This document shows positions 26,095 through 35,416 of a stretch of 57,241 bases of DNA, piece after piece (the stretch's first letter is position 1; every line of letters starts with the position of its first letter). The notes below the pieces were generated by a model. That model was given only the letters and a program-made list of their open reading frames with translations, made no database searches and was not told the DNA's origin. The stretch spans positions 1-57,241 of the forward strand of contig CAKMKL010000179.1 in assembly GCA_927443375.1 (NCBI GenBank), in the 5' to 3' direction. Made by a program: the position numbers and the translations under genes. Origin of the DNA: an uncultured Paenibacillus sp. (GTDB taxonomy: Bacteria > Bacillota > Bacilli > Paenibacillales > Paenibacillaceae).

Positions 26095-27017
26095 TGTTGT
26101 TCATGTACAGCGATCCTCTTACCGGGGGTCGTTATTGGTTTGCGTTCAGAGATATAGGAGCCGCTTAACGTAAGCACGGTGCCGAGCAGGATGGCCCAAG
26201 TGAGCTTTTCATGCAGAAATAGCGCAGCTGCAGCCACGGTAATGACTGGAACAAGATAGATATATACGCTTGTTCTGACCGCTCCCAAAATACCGACCGC
26301 ACGGTTCCAGGTCACAAAGCATAACGCTGAAGCTCCCAGACCTAAGTATAGAAGATTCATAAGATTGGCAGACTCGCTTAATCTGTCCATACGGAGATGG
26401 AAATCCATCAGCGGCAGAGCGGGCAGCATCCCGAGCAGGCCATACAGAAACACTCTGCGGGTAACGCCGATAGTGTTATGCTGCAGTGCACTGATTTTGC
26501 GCATCAATACAGAATATATAGCCCAGACGACAGGAGCCAGTAAGGCCAGCAGGTCGCCAAGCGGATTCAGCTCCACGCGGAAGCTTCCATTCAGTAAGAT
26601 GCAGACGATGCCGCTAAGAGCAATCAGAAAACCGGTGATGAATGAGGGAGTTAAGCATTCTTCCTGTAAGCAGAAGTGGACGATCACCGCGGTTAGAAAC
26701 GGAGCAATCGACACAATTACACCGACGTTGGAGGCTAGCGTGTAGACAAGGGCAATATTCTCAATCAGAAAATATAAAGTGACTCCGCATAATCCGGCGG
26801 CCATCAATAGAGCTTCCTCCTTGAAGGAATTCGTCCGGATCCGGCGTGGATGGAGCAAGGACAAGACCAAATACCCCAGAATAAACCGGAAGAACAGGAT
26901 TTCAAGCGGAGTAAAGTCTGTCAGCAATGTTTTGGTCGAGATAAAGGTGGTTCCCCAGATCATGATTGTAAGGAAGGCAAGCATATGTCCGGTGGCACCA
27001 GTGCGTTCGTGATTCAT
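26091..27017 (-). CDS. EamA-family (DMT) transporter
   Basis: 308-residue protein with about 10 membrane segments in the two-repeat EamA layout: TFISTKTLLTDFTPLEILFFRF in the first half and the second repeat from about residue 155 (PLGDLLALLAPVVWAIYSVLMRK). These proteins usually export amino acids or metabolites. It follows the AraC gene with a four-base overlap, so the regulator probably controls this exporter. Confidence 0.87.
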   Translation of the reverse strand: MNHERTGATGHMLAFLTIMIWGTTFISTKTLLTDFTPLEILFFRFILGYLVLSLLHPRRIRTNSFKEEALLMAAGLCGVTLYFLIENIALVYTLASNVGVIVSIAPFLTAVIVHFCLQEECLTPSFITGFLIALSGIVCILLNGSFRVELNPLGDLLALLAPVVWAIYSVLMRKISALQHNTIGVTRRVFLYGLLGMLPALPLMDFHLRMDRLSESANLMNLLYLGLGASALCFVTWNRAVGILGAVRTSVYIYLVPVITVAAAALFLHEKLTWAILLGTVLTLSGSYISERKPITTPGKRIAVHEQH

Positions 27018-27865
27018 GATGAGGCGACCTCCGAAGTTTTCTCTTCCGCCTGCTGTGTAAATATCCGCAGATACTGCTTGGGGGTTAAGCCAATCAGCTT
27101 TTTGAAGAAATTAGTAAAATGGCTCTGGTCGCTGAACCCGGTCTGCAGGGCTACCTCCATCGGTAAAACCCCTTGCTCCAGCAGCCGTTTGGCCTGGCTA
27201 ATACGAATCGTCTCCAGATAACGGTACGGGGAGATGCCTTTTTGCTTAGTAAACAACCGCAGCAGATGATATTTGCTCAGACCAGTCAATTCCGTCAGCT
27301 GATTCAGTGTAATATTTTCAGTATAATGACCCTCTATATATTGGCAGATCATTTTTATTTCCGACGTAAGCTCCTGAGCGGGAACAGGTGCACCAGCGTC
27401 TGAATATTCCCGCAGCAGCTGCTCCAGTAAGAACAGGAACAATTCTTCTTTCTGGAAATCCGCCTGTTCGTCCAGAAGCATCTGGTGCAGATCATGCAGC
27501 GGCGAAGCCAGCTCACTTTGGAAGAGTACGGCCTGTGTGAACCGCGGCAGATAATGCTTGCCTGTAATCTCATGCACATAATGGCGCATAACCTCCGGCT
27601 GGACATTAATGCAGCGGTAGTCCAGTGTTCTTCCATCCACCTGTTCACAGGAGTGGGGGTCCTGCGGGTTGAAGATGATCACATCTCCGCTGTTCAGGAT
27701 ATATTCCTCATTGCCACACTGTAGGTAACGTTTGCCTTGTTCAATAAACCCGATGACATAATAATCATGAAAATGATTGGGGAATTTCTGCATAATTCCT
27801 TCGAAACGGTATGCCTCCAGCGTAAGCTCTGTATCAAAAACGACTGTCCGGACTTCACGAGTCAA
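27014..27865 (-). CDS. AraC-family regulator with N-terminal cupin
   Basis: 283 residues. The N-terminal sugar/ligand-binding cupin (FPNHFHDYYVIGFIEQGK, FNPQDPHSCEQ) is followed by the two helix-turn-helix units (ITLNQLTELTGLSKYHLLRLFTKQ and PMEVALQTGFSDQSHFTNFFKK). The TTG start has GAAGGTG about 8 nt upstream. It is the first gene of a two-gene unit with the EamA exporter and likely controls it in response to the cargo. Confidence 0.88.
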   Translation of the reverse strand: MTREVRTVVFDTELTLEAYRFEGIMQKFPNHFHDYYVIGFIEQGKRYLQCGNEEYILNSGDVIIFNPQDPHSCEQVDGRTLDYRCINVQPEVMRHYVHEITGKHYLPRFTQAVLFQSELASPLHDLHQMLLDEQADFQKEELFLFLLEQLLREYSDAGAPVPAQELTSEIKMICQYIEGHYTENITLNQLTELTGLSKYHLLRLFTKQKGISPYRYLETIRISQAKRLLEQGVLPMEVALQTGFSDQSHFTNFFKKLIGLTPKQYLRIFTQQAEEKTSEVASS

Positions 27866-28031
27866 CTGTGTTCACCTTCTTTCTCGGTAATGTATAGCTA
27901 TTATAATACGAAAAGTATCGATGTTCTTGAATGATGTTGCGCTGAAAGGGAGCCGGCATCGTCCGTTTTTTGCCAGATTATAGTATAATGATGGGAGTTA
28001 TCGGGATCGTATTGTTTGACAGGAGGATGTT

Positions 28032-28478
28032 ATGGAGAATACCACCGTATACAAAGCAAGACGTTCTGCGGAACTACCACTGTTGATAGCATTAAGTGTG
28101 AATATGGGGTTGTGGAGCTATTTTATCATTATCGGCGTCTGGGATTTTTATTTGGCTTTTGCATGCATTCCTGTTTTTCTAGTTATTGAAGGGAATTTGA
28201 TTTACCGGACAATTACAGCCAGAACGCCTTTCGAAATTGTATTGAGGCCAGATAGTATTACAGTTAAGGACCGGATCATTGAAGCCGGTGACATCAAGAA
28301 TGTGTTTGTGAAAGGTTATTTTATGCCAGTCATCGGTATTAGACCCAAGGGTAACTTGCTCGTGCCTTATAAGAATTGTTTCCGTTTGGAAAATGATAAT
28401 TACATAAATGGCCTGACGGAATGGGCGGAGCAGAGGCAAATCAAAGTCTCCCATAAGCGGTTTATGCGCTGGCTTTAA
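28032..28478 (+). CDS. Small membrane protein with a PH-like cytoplasmic domain
   Basis: 148 residues: two membrane helices (about 15-35 and 40-58), then a soluble beta-rich domain (FEIVLRPDSITVKDRIIEAGDIKNVFVKG) resembling bacterial PH or YcxB-like domains. Function unknown. GGAGGATG precedes the ATG, and a TATAAT lies at 27984-27989. It is transcribed in the same direction as the two-component system that follows after 61 nt. Confidence 0.62.
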   Translation: MENTTVYKARRSAELPLLIALSVNMGLWSYFIIIGVWDFYLAFACIPVFLVIEGNLIYRTITARTPFEIVLRPDSITVKDRIIEAGDIKNVFVKGYFMPVIGIRPKGNLLVPYKNCFRLENDNYINGLTEWAEQRQIKVSHKRFMRWL

Positions 28479-28539
28479 AAATAGATTCATAATCAGTATT
28501 ATTAATCATGCATTGAGATTCGAAACGAGGTGCCCTTTT

Positions 28540-29229
28540 TTGTTCAAAATCATGTTGGTCGAAGACGATGTTACGCTATTCAACGAGATAAGGGAGCGCT
28601 TATCCCAATGGTCCTATGAGGTATACGGCATCTCGGATTTCTCCAAAGTACTGCAGGAGTTCACGGCGGTTAAGCCGGAGCTCGTCATCATTGACATCCA
28701 GCTGCCACTATATGACGGGTTCCACTGGTGCCGGATGATCCGGGCGCACTCCAATGTGCCGATTATCTTTCTCTCCTCCCGCGATCACCCGAGCGATATG
28801 GTTATGTCCATGCAGCTTGGTGCGGACGATTTCATGCAGAAGCCGTTCCATTTCGAGGTGCTGATCGCCAAAATCCAGGCTACCCTGCGCCGGGTGTACA
28901 ACTACAGCAGCGAACGGACGGAGCTGAAGACATGGCGGGGGGCGACGATTGAATATGTAAAAAACACAGTTACAAACAGCCTTGGTGCCGCTCTGCTTAC
29001 CAAAAATGAAATGTTCATTCTAAAAATACTGGTGGAGCGCAAGGATCAGATTGTGGACCGTGAGGACCTGATCAAAAACCTCTGGGATAATGAGCATTTC
29101 GTGAGCGATAATACGCTGACTGTGAATGTGAACCGGTTGCGCAAAAAGCTGGAGCCGCTGCAGCTGGACACCTTTATTGAAACCAGGGTCGGACAGGGCT
29201 ATATGGCGACCGAAGAGGCGTCGTTATGA
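28540..29229 (+). CDS. bceR: BceR-like OmpR-family response regulator
   Basis: 229 residues. Receiver domain with acidic pocket EDD (8-10) and phosphoacceptor D52 (IIDIQLP), the conserved K in MQKPF, then a winged-helix DNA-binding domain (NTLTVNVNRLRKKLE). The frame runs upstream to 28513, but CGAGGTG at 28526-28532 fits the TTG at 28540. The pairing with an intramembrane-sensing kinase and with a BceAB-type transporter downstream places it in the BceRS group, which senses bacitracin-like or other cell-wall-active peptides through the transporter. The gene symbol is by group only. Confidence 0.85.
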   Translation: MFKIMLVEDDVTLFNEIRERLSQWSYEVYGISDFSKVLQEFTAVKPELVIIDIQLPLYDGFHWCRMIRAHSNVPIIFLSSRDHPSDMVMSMQLGADDFMQKPFHFEVLIAKIQATLRRVYNYSSERTELKTWRGATIEYVKNTVTNSLGAALLTKNEMFILKILVERKDQIVDREDLIKNLWDNEHFVSDNTLTVNVNRLRKKLEPLQLDTFIETRVGQGYMATEEASL

Positions 29230-30230
29230 TCACCAAATACATAAAAGAGAAGCGGAGCTGGCTCTGCCTGCTTGCCGGGATTCAAGTGATGATCCTGTTT
29301 GTTGCATTTGTGGATGCTTCTATACCCTTCCTGCCGCTTCTCTATATTGTTCTGCTCAATGTGCTGGTTTGTACGGCGTTTGTATTCATCCGGTTTCAAA
29401 AGGAGACCCGGTTCTACAGGGCCGTTAAAGCCTGGGACCAGGTGTATGATCTTGAAGCGTTTGACGAAGCGGACAGTCCGTTTGAACAGGTTGTGCAGGA
29501 GGCGGTAACTTCCCAGACAGAACGCTACCGCCGGGAATCCGCTGTGAGCTTCCGGCTGCTGGAGCAGGAGAAGGATGACCTGTTGTCATGGATTCATGAG
29601 GTGAAGACTCCGCTTACTGCGATGAAGTTAATGATTGAACGCCTTCCGGACGAAACGCTCCGGAGCCAGATCATGTACGAATGGCTGCGGATAAATCATC
29701 TGCTTGACCAGCAGCTTCATCAGAAGCGCATCCCGTTTATGCGCAATGATCTTTTCATCGAGGACACCGGACTTGAACCGATCCTTAATCAGGAGATCCG
29801 GGCGCTGAAGTCCTGGTGCATTCCCAAAGGAATCGGGTTCGATGTTTCGCTGGAGGCGGAAACGGTGCTCACCGACGGGAAGTGGCTCGGGTTCATGCTC
29901 CGGCAGCTGCTGACTAATGCTGTGAAATACAGTGAGGTTTCGGATATTGTTATTATGAGCAGGGAAACGGATGGACATGTTGTACTGGTCATTGAAGATC
30001 AGGGGAGAGGGATTGATCCCAAGGATCTTCCGCGTATTTTTGACAAGGGCTTCACCTCCACACTGGGCAGGCAGGAAGGGGCGGCTACCGGCATGGGCCT
30101 GTATTTGACGAAGCAGGTGGCGGAGCCGCTGCTGATTGACATCCGGGCGGAATCGGCACCCGGGAAAGGCACAACATTTACACTGACCTTTCCACGGGAG
30201 AATGATTTCGTGAGGCTTGCCGGCCAGTGA
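29226..30230 (+). CDS. bceS: BceS-like intramembrane-sensing histidine kinase
   Basis: 334 residues. Two membrane helices (about 12-31 and 35-55) are joined by almost no extracellular loop, the layout of kinases that receive their signal from a transporter. The H-box is SWIHEVKTPLTAMKL with H124, followed by an N-box (LLTNAVKYSE), DQGRGIDP and GMGLYL for ATP binding. Its ATG overlaps the regulator stop by four bases. The partner bceAB genes lie 1.6 kb downstream, beyond an adenosine deaminase gene and two repeats. Confidence 0.87.
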   Translation: MITKYIKEKRSWLCLLAGIQVMILFVAFVDASIPFLPLLYIVLLNVLVCTAFVFIRFQKETRFYRAVKAWDQVYDLEAFDEADSPFEQVVQEAVTSQTERYRRESAVSFRLLEQEKDDLLSWIHEVKTPLTAMKLMIERLPDETLRSQIMYEWLRINHLLDQQLHQKRIPFMRNDLFIEDTGLEPILNQEIRALKSWCIPKGIGFDVSLEAETVLTDGKWLGFMLRQLLTNAVKYSEVSDIVIMSRETDGHVVLVIEDQGRGIDPKDLPRIFDKGFTSTLGRQEGAATGMGLYLTKQVAEPLLIDIRAESAPGKGTTFTLTFPRENDFVRLAGQ

Positions 30231-30259
30231 CGGCGGGCAAGATTGTATTCGGCTTTTTT

Positions 30260-30477
30260 CATAGAATGAACTTTGAAATATACAAATTTTGAGAAAAAGT
30301 TGCGGAAGGGAATTTTGGAACTGTAGGAGCGTTAGCGTCCGCCTTTGTCTGCGGATTTCCACCGTGAACAGCGGTATAAATCAAGAAATCTGCAGACAAC
30401 AGCGGCCGGAAGTCCAAACATTCTCTGTAGCGACGGCCATTCTCAAAATAATACCCATAAGTCCAATCGATATAGCG
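30260..30477 (+). repeat. Foldback interspersed repeat, copy 2
   Basis: Core GTAGGAGCGTTAGCGTCCGC and AACAGCGGCCGGAAGTCC as in the other copies. Inner stem TGTCTGCGGATTTC/GAAATCTGCAGACA, apical ACCG-TGAACAG-CGGT hairpin. The right end AAGTCCAATCGATATAGCG is clear; the left end is diverged (near ATGAACTT at 30266). It lies between the end of bceS and the 3' end of the adenosine deaminase gene. Confidence 0.82.
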
Positions 30478-30483
30478 AATACC

Positions 30484-31419
30484 TTATCTTCGAAGTCCGT
30501 TTTCACGGATATCATTCAGCTCATTAGCCGACATTAATCCGGAGCTGTACAGATTCAGGTACTCTTCGGAAACACTCTGATTAAAGATCAGCATATCGTC
30601 AGAATTGATAGTTACGGGGATTCCGGCATCATACAGGGCCCGGATGGGATGGGTGGAGTAATTTTCTGTCCGGCCGAGCATGACATTGCTCGTCGGGCAC
30701 ACATTTAAGGTAATGTTATGCATGGCCAGCCAGTTCATAACCTGGGGAGACTGCGCTGCGGCGATTCCATGATGAACCTCCTGGAGATCCAACTCTTCGA
30801 CGGCTTCCATTACATCATCGGCTGAACCGAATTCACCGGAATGAGCTTTCAGCACGAGTCCCGCTGCCTTGGCCCGATGATAGAGGGGACGGAAATTTCT
30901 TATCGGCTGGGCCAGTTCCTGACCGCAAATATCAACCGACTTGAACCAGTGATAAGACAGAATTTCATCTAACCGTTCTAAGGTTTCGTCAATATCACAA
31001 CGGCTGTCAAATGCCAACTCTGGCAAAAATAATGTCTGCGGGGCATATTGATGACTCAAGCTGTCCATTGTATGTATGAAGGCCTCCATGCCTCCGAGCG
31101 CATCGATTTCATCTATACCATAACTGAGTGCCAAGAGCTCAATCCCGTCATCAGCAGCTTGGACGAAGGATGCCTCAATCCGTTTCAGATAACCTTGGGT
31201 ACCAGGACAGTGGGTTTTCACATTGCTGACAAACCACTCCTGCATCTCGCCCAACGATCCGAATTTCCCGGAAGGCGGCAGGATAGAGGTATTGGTCCAT
31301 TCTCCGATATACTTGATATTGCCTCCGCGCCCGGCATGGTTATGTAAGTCGCTTTTGGGGATTCTGCGCAGCACATCTAGTGACCGACTTTCCAGAACTT
31401 CTATGAATTGTTGTCTCAT
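30484..31419 (-). CDS. Adenosine deaminase-family protein
   Basis: 311-residue zinc hydrolase of the purine deaminase superfamily. Metal and catalytic motifs are intact: SDLHNH (H26, H28), the KAHSGE region, VHHG, and NSDDM near the end. It should deaminate adenosine or a close relative. The protein stops at RENGLRR, about 15-20 residues earlier than I expect for the family, and the stop lies six bases from repeat copy 2. AGGAGGG precedes the ATG. The gene sits on the opposite strand inside a Bce module and has a repeat on both sides. Confidence 0.85.
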   Translation of the reverse strand: MRQQFIEVLESRSLDVLRRIPKSDLHNHAGRGGNIKYIGEWTNTSILPPSGKFGSLGEMQEWFVSNVKTHCPGTQGYLKRIEASFVQAADDGIELLALSYGIDEIDALGGMEAFIHTMDSLSHQYAPQTLFLPELAFDSRCDIDETLERLDEILSYHWFKSVDICGQELAQPIRNFRPLYHRAKAAGLVLKAHSGEFGSADDVMEAVEELDLQEVHHGIAAAQSPQVMNWLAMHNITLNVCPTSNVMLGRTENYSTHPIRALYDAGIPVTINSDDMLIFNQSVSEEYLNLYSSGLMSANELNDIRENGLRR

Positions 31420-31489
31420 TGAACCCTCCTAATAGATCAAATGGCAATCAGGTGAAAATTGATAAGGTTAACTTGAATATAGCACACCA

Positions 31490-31731
31490 ACTATATTAGT
31501 GGAACTTGACCTTACCTGAAGGGGCAGAAGTGACGGAGGGGAAGTTTGGAACTGTAGGAGTGTTAGCGACCGCCTGAAAGCTTTCCGGAGGAAGCTCGCA
31601 TCGAAAGCATAAACTGTACACAGATTTTAACCGTATGGCGGTTCAGATCAAGTAACCTGTGAACAACAGCGGCCGGAAGTCCAAACATTCCCCGCAGTTA
31701 CGGCGTATGCCCATTCCTCACTTTATTTAGG
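31490..31731 (+). repeat. Foldback interspersed repeat, copy 3
   Basis: Left end ACTATATTAGTGGAACTT (31490-31507) matches copy 1 closely. The core GTAGGAGTGTTAGCGACCGCC is slightly diverged; an extra segment of about 40 bases (31574-31610) enlarges one side. The inner stem is built from CACAG/CTGTG, with apical ACCG-TATGG-CGGT, then AACAGCGGCCGGAAGTCC. The right end is degenerate (CTTTATTTAG). It ends next to the BceR-like operator of bceA. Confidence 0.72.
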
Positions 31732-31732
31732 T

Positions 31733-31766
31733 AACAGGCATGTGACAATAATGTCACATGCCTGTT
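31733..31766. promoter_or_regulatory. BceR-type operator upstream of bceA
   Basis: A perfect 15-bp inverted repeat, AACAGGCATGTGACA/TGTCACATGCCTGTT, around ATAA. Its centre, TGACA-N4-TGTCA, fits the BceR-type binding site (TnACA-N4-TGTnA) known in front of bceA-like genes. It lies 77 nt before the bceA start. No T-run follows, so termination is less likely. Confidence 0.65.
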
Positions 31767-31842
31767 CATATTGTTCGGCGAATCGCAGGAAAAGAAAGCT
31801 GATCCCGCTTATGATGAAATTACAGAAAAGGAGTGGGTGAAC

Positions 31843-32598
31843 ATGGTCATTTTGCAAGCCAATAAAATCTACAAAACCTACGGAAATAAATTTAACAAGC
31901 AGGAAGTGCTCAAGGGAATTGATCTGCAGGTAGATAAAGGCGAGTTCGTCGGCATTATGGGAGCTTCCGGGTCAGGCAAAACGACCCTGCTGAATGTTCT
32001 ATCCTCTATCGACCGGGTCAGCCAGGGGACGATTGAGATCGAAGGCAAGGAATTTACCGGGATGAAGGAGAAGCAGCTGGCAGAGTTCCGCAAGCACCAT
32101 CTCGGATTTATTTTTCAGGAATATAATCTGCTGGATACACTGACGGTCAAAGAAAATGTGCTGCTGCCGCTCTCGATTACCGGGATTTCCAAGAAGGAAG
32201 CGCATGAGAAGTTTGAGCAGGTGGCCGGGGAGCTGGGGATTTCCGAGCTTCAAAACAAATATCCGGCGGAAATTTCCGGGGGGCAGAAGCAGCGGACTTC
32301 GGCAGCGCGGGCGTTCGTTCATGAGCCGAGCATTATTTTTGCAGATGAGCCTACGGGAGCGCTGGATTCCAAATCCGCTTCTGACCTGCTGAATAAACTC
32401 TCTGATATGAACAGCAAACGCCAGGCTACGATCATCATGGTTACCCATGATCCTGTAGCCGCCAGTTATTGCAGCCGGGTGGTCTTTATCCGTGACGGAC
32501 AGATTTACACACAGCTCAACAAAGGCGACGAGTCCCGCCAGTCCTTCTTCAACGACATTATCAAAACCCAGGGTGTATTGGGCGGTGTTCAGCAATGA
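31843..32598 (+). CDS. bceA: BceA-like ABC transporter ATP-binding protein
   Basis: 251 residues. Walker A GASGSGKT (40-47), signature ISGGQKQR, Walker [10 protein letters not shown] and H-loop VTHDP are present. [20 protein letters not shown] is typical of BceA proteins, which power resistance to antimicrobial peptides and pass flux information to the BceS kinase. GGAGTGGGTGAAC before the ATG at 31843 supports this start over an in-frame one at 31771. bceB overlaps its stop by four bases. Confidence 0.9.
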   Translation: MVILQANKIYKTYGNKFNKQEVLKGIDLQVDKGEFVGIMGASGSGKTTLLNVLSSIDRVSQGTIEIEGKEFTGMKEKQLAEFRKHHLGFIFQEYNLLDTLTVKENVLLPLSITGISKKEAHEKFEQVAGELGISELQNKYPAEISGGQKQRTSAARAFVHEPSIIFADEPTGALDSKSASDLLNKLSDMNSKRQATIIMVTHDPVAASYCSRVVFIRDGQIYTQLNKGDESRQSFFNDIIKTQGVLGGVQQ

Positions 32599-34535
32599 GC
32601 CTGAACTATATCGTTTTCCGTAATCTGAAAAAGAATCTTAAAAACTACTACCTGTATGTCTTTGCCCTGATTTTCAGTGTGGCACTGTATTTCTCCTTCG
32701 TTACGCTGCAATTCGATCCTGCGCTGGATGACATTGAGGGTTCGGTTAAAGGGGGGGCAGCCATCGGTACGTCTTCGGTACTGCTGGTGGGGATCGTCGC
32801 AATCTTCCTGCTCTATGCCAATACGATCTTTATCAAGCGGCGCAGCCGTGAGATCGGGCTGTTCCAGCTGATCGGACTCACCAAAGGGAAGATCTTCAGA
32901 CTGCTGAGCGCTGAGAATCTGATGCTATATTTCGGATCGATGATTCTCGGTATTGCTGCTGGTTTTGCTGTTTCACGATTGATCCTGATGGTCCTGTTCA
33001 AAATCCTTGAGATCGACGCAATGGCAAAGCTGCGTTTCTCACCTGATGCGCTGGTGCGGACGATCGTCGTCTTTGCTGCCATCTACCTGCTGATTATGCT
33101 TATGAACTATCTGTTCATCAAAGGACAGAGCATTTTATCTCTGTTCAAAGCGGGTGCAACAACCCAGACACGCGTCCGCAAAATGCCGCTGTGGGAAATC
33201 ATTCTCGGTCTCCTGGGCATTACCTTTATTGCCGCAGGGTATTATATTTCAACTCAGCTCTTCAGCGGCAAATTTAAGGAAATGGCCGAACTCATGACTG
33301 CGATGATTGTCATCCTCGCTCTGGTGATTATCGGTACGTATCTGTTCTACAAAGGTTCGGTCAGCTTCCTGTTCAATGCCATCCGTAAGAGCAAAAAGGG
33401 TTATCTCTCGATCAATGAGGTGCTGTCACTCTCCTCGATTATGTTCCGGATGAAATCAAACGCGCTGCTGCTGACCATTATTACTACGGTATCGGCGCTG
33501 GCCATCGGCCTGCTGTCCCTCAGCTACATCTCCTATTATTCGGCAGAGGCAACGGCCAAACAAAGCTCACCGCATGATTTCGGATTTGCCCGGGCAGCCG
33601 TGAAGGAGAAGTTTGTGCAGGCCCTGGATGCGAAGCATATTGAGTACAAAGAGATAGACATGCATCCGGTTCGGATGGAAGTCGATGCTTCTAAGATTAT
33701 GGAACATTCGGAGTTTGCAGCTCCGGGGGATAATGTACTTACGACTTCTGTAGTGAGTGACAGTGAAGTCGAAGGTATGGATCTGAAACCGGGTGAAACA
33801 CGGATCGTGGGCTACGGAGGTGCGCTGGAAAAGTTCATGTCGCTCAGTAAAACCGGCGAAGTGGGGTTCCATACTGTTAATGGTACGATTAAGCAGCAGC
33901 TTAACGGGATATTCGAGACCCCGGTGCTGCCCTTCTATTACGGTGAAGGCGGCGGAATCTTCATTGTAGATGAGACTGTATTCAAGGAACTGATGCTGGT
34001 GCGGGATCCTAAGCTGCAGAAAAAACAGGAGGTGGCGGATTATTACGGTATTGAGCTGACCAACCGCTCACAGATCGATACTGCAAATCAAATCTATATG
34101 GACCAGAAACCGCAATCACCAGCCTTCTCCCAGTATGAATACGTGCTGAACCAGCGGACTAATATGGGAATGATAATGTTCATTGTCGGCTTTCTCGGCC
34201 TGACCTTCCTGATCACCTCCGGCTGTATCCTGTACTTCAAGCAGATGGACGAAGGTGAAGAGGAAAAAGGCGGGTATACCATTCTGCGCAAGCTGGGCTT
34301 CACCCAGAGTGATCTCCTGCGCGGAATCCAGTATAAGCAGCTGTTCAACTTCGGCATTCCGCTGTTCATCGGGCTGTGCCACAGCTATTTCGCGGTCAAA
34401 TCGGGATGGTTCTTCTTCGGAACCGAGATGCTCACACCGATGATTCTGGTTATGCTACTGTATACGGTGCTGTATTCAATTTTCGGATTCTTATCCGTAC
34501 TCTATTACAAACGGGTAATCCGGGAATCGTTGTAA
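32595..34535 (+). CDS. bceB: BceB-like FtsX-family permease
   Basis: 646-residue permease with about ten membrane segments and the large extracellular domain (about residues 310-510) between segments 7 and 8 that marks BceB-type transporters and binds the peptide or its lipid target. The start [28 protein letters not shown] in two pieces is typical of the family. It overlaps bceA by four bases and ends the unit before a terminator. With the RS pair upstream it should form a sensing and detoxification complex. Confidence 0.9.
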   Translation: MSLNYIVFRNLKKNLKNYYLYVFALIFSVALYFSFVTLQFDPALDDIEGSVKGGAAIGTSSVLLVGIVAIFLLYANTIFIKRRSREIGLFQLIGLTKGKIFRLLSAENLMLYFGSMILGIAAGFAVSRLILMVLFKILEIDAMAKLRFSPDALVRTIVVFAAIYLLIMLMNYLFIKGQSILSLFKAGATTQTRVRKMPLWEIILGLLGITFIAAGYYISTQLFSGKFKEMAELMTAMIVILALVIIGTYLFYKGSVSFLFNAIRKSKKGYLSINEVLSLSSIMFRMKSNALLLTIITTVSALAIGLLSLSYISYYSAEATAKQSSPHDFGFARAAVKEKFVQALDAKHIEYKEIDMHPVRMEVDASKIMEHSEFAAPGDNVLTTSVVSDSEVEGMDLKPGETRIVGYGGALEKFMSLSKTGEVGFHTVNGTIKQQLNGIFETPVLPFYYGEGGGIFIVDETVFKELMLVRDPKLQKKQEVADYYGIELTNRSQIDTANQIYMDQKPQSPAFSQYEYVLNQRTNMGMIMFIVGFLGLTFLITSGCILYFKQMDEGEEEKGGYTILRKLGFTQSDLLRGIQYKQLFNFGIPLFIGLCHSYFAVKSGWFFFGTEMLTPMILVMLLYTVLYSIFGFLSVLYYKRVIRESL

Positions 34536-34545
34536 AGTAAATACG

Positions 34546-34588
34546 GGGCAGTTCAGAACGCTATATGCGCTTTTGGACTGTCTTTTTA
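34546..34588 (+). terminator. Intrinsic terminator of the bceAB operon
   Basis: Imperfect stem GGCAGTTCAGAACGC against GCGCTTTTGGACTGTC, followed by five T. Confidence 0.65.
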
Positions 34589-34613
34589 ATGTCACAGGGA
34601 AGGCAAAAGATCA

Positions 34614-34642
34614 TTGACAGGTTTCCAGTAATTACATATCTT
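34614..34642 (+). promoter_or_regulatory. Promoter of the histidine phosphatase gene
   Basis: TTGACA (34614-34619), 17-bp spacer, TATCTT (34637-34642). Confidence 0.55.
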
Positions 34643-34677
34643 TACGGAGATAAGCATACAGGATTGGAGGATGAGAG

Positions 34678-35292
34678 ATGTCCATTTATTTGGTTAGACA
34701 CGGCAGGGATGATGAAGGTTACCGGGGAGGCTGGAGTCAGCGGGGATTGAATGCGGAAGGGTACAGGCAGTCGGAACGGCTGGGGATCTATTTAAACGAA
34801 AATAAGGAGCTTTATAATATACACCGGATTGTCAGCAGTGACCTAACCAGGGCACTGGATACAGCAGGTGAGATTGCTGCGAAGCTCGGGCTTTCGGTAG
34901 AGCAGGACAGTAATTGGAGAGAGACCAATAACGGGGCTGTTGCAGGTATGCCGAACGAAATCGCCGATGAGCGGTATCCCGGTCTATATTTTGCAGGGCT
35001 GCGGATGGATGAACGTTATCCAGGCGGGGAGAGTCCGCTTGAATTTTTTACACGGATTAAGAATACTTTCGAACAATGGTGCCGGGAGCAGGAGGAGCAG
35101 CTTCACCGTGAAAATGTATTAATCGTAACCCATGGCGGTGTAATCAATGTGGTCTATCATCTGGTGCGGGGGCTGGAGTGGACGAATCTGACCAAAGCAT
35201 TTCCGTCTTCATACACCAGCGTACATAAAATAGAGCACAGCAATGGGAAATGGGAGATTCAATTAGCATATCAAGAAAACAACTCGAACTGA
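34678..35292 (+). CDS. Histidine phosphatase (phosphoglycerate mutase-like) protein
   Basis: 204 residues with the phosphohistidine motif LVRHG (R7, H8, G9) and the second catalytic histidine in IVTHGGVINVVYHL. Length and layout match the cofactor-dependent mutase/broad-specificity phosphatase branch. Substrate cannot be inferred. GGAGGATGAGAG lies before the ATG. Its end touches an alpha/beta-hydrolase remnant. Confidence 0.85.
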   Translation: MSIYLVRHGRDDEGYRGGWSQRGLNAEGYRQSERLGIYLNENKELYNIHRIVSSDLTRALDTAGEIAAKLGLSVEQDSNWRETNNGAVAGMPNEIADERYPGLYFAGLRMDERYPGGESPLEFFTRIKNTFEQWCREQEEQLHRENVLIVTHGGVINVVYHLVRGLEWTNLTKAFPSSYTSVHKIEHSNGKWEIQLAYQENNSN

Positions 35293-35294
35293 GT

Positions 35295-35399
35295 ATGTTC
35301 AAATACTGGGACGTGAAGTTCGAAGACTACTACCAGAAAGTAAAAGGCCCTGTGCTGTTTCTTCCCAGTGAAGAAGAGTGGGCGAATGAGCAAATATGA
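35295..35399 (+). pseudogene. Remnant of an alpha/beta-hydrolase-like gene
   Basis: A 34-codon frame, FKYWDVKFEDYYQKVKGPV then LFLPSEEEWANE, resembles an internal strand of alpha/beta hydrolases (VKGPVLFLPGEEEW). No ribosome binding site, no start domain and no continuation are seen. I read it as a leftover fragment, though a tiny gene cannot be excluded. Confidence 0.35.
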
Positions 35400-35416
35400 A
35401 TCTGGAGGGATCCTTA

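Noticed and set aside
29628-30362. 244-codon minus-strand frame over the kinase gene
   Set aside because: Antisense shadow of bceS, which carries all kinase motifs; it also runs into repeat copy 2.
31733-31766. Terminator reading of the 34-bp palindrome
   Set aside because: No T-run follows on either strand, and its centre fits a BceR-type operator instead.
31771-31842. 24-codon N-terminal extension of bceA
   Set aside because: The extension lacks a ribosome binding site and is not part of the ATPase fold; GGAG sits correctly before the ATG at 31843.
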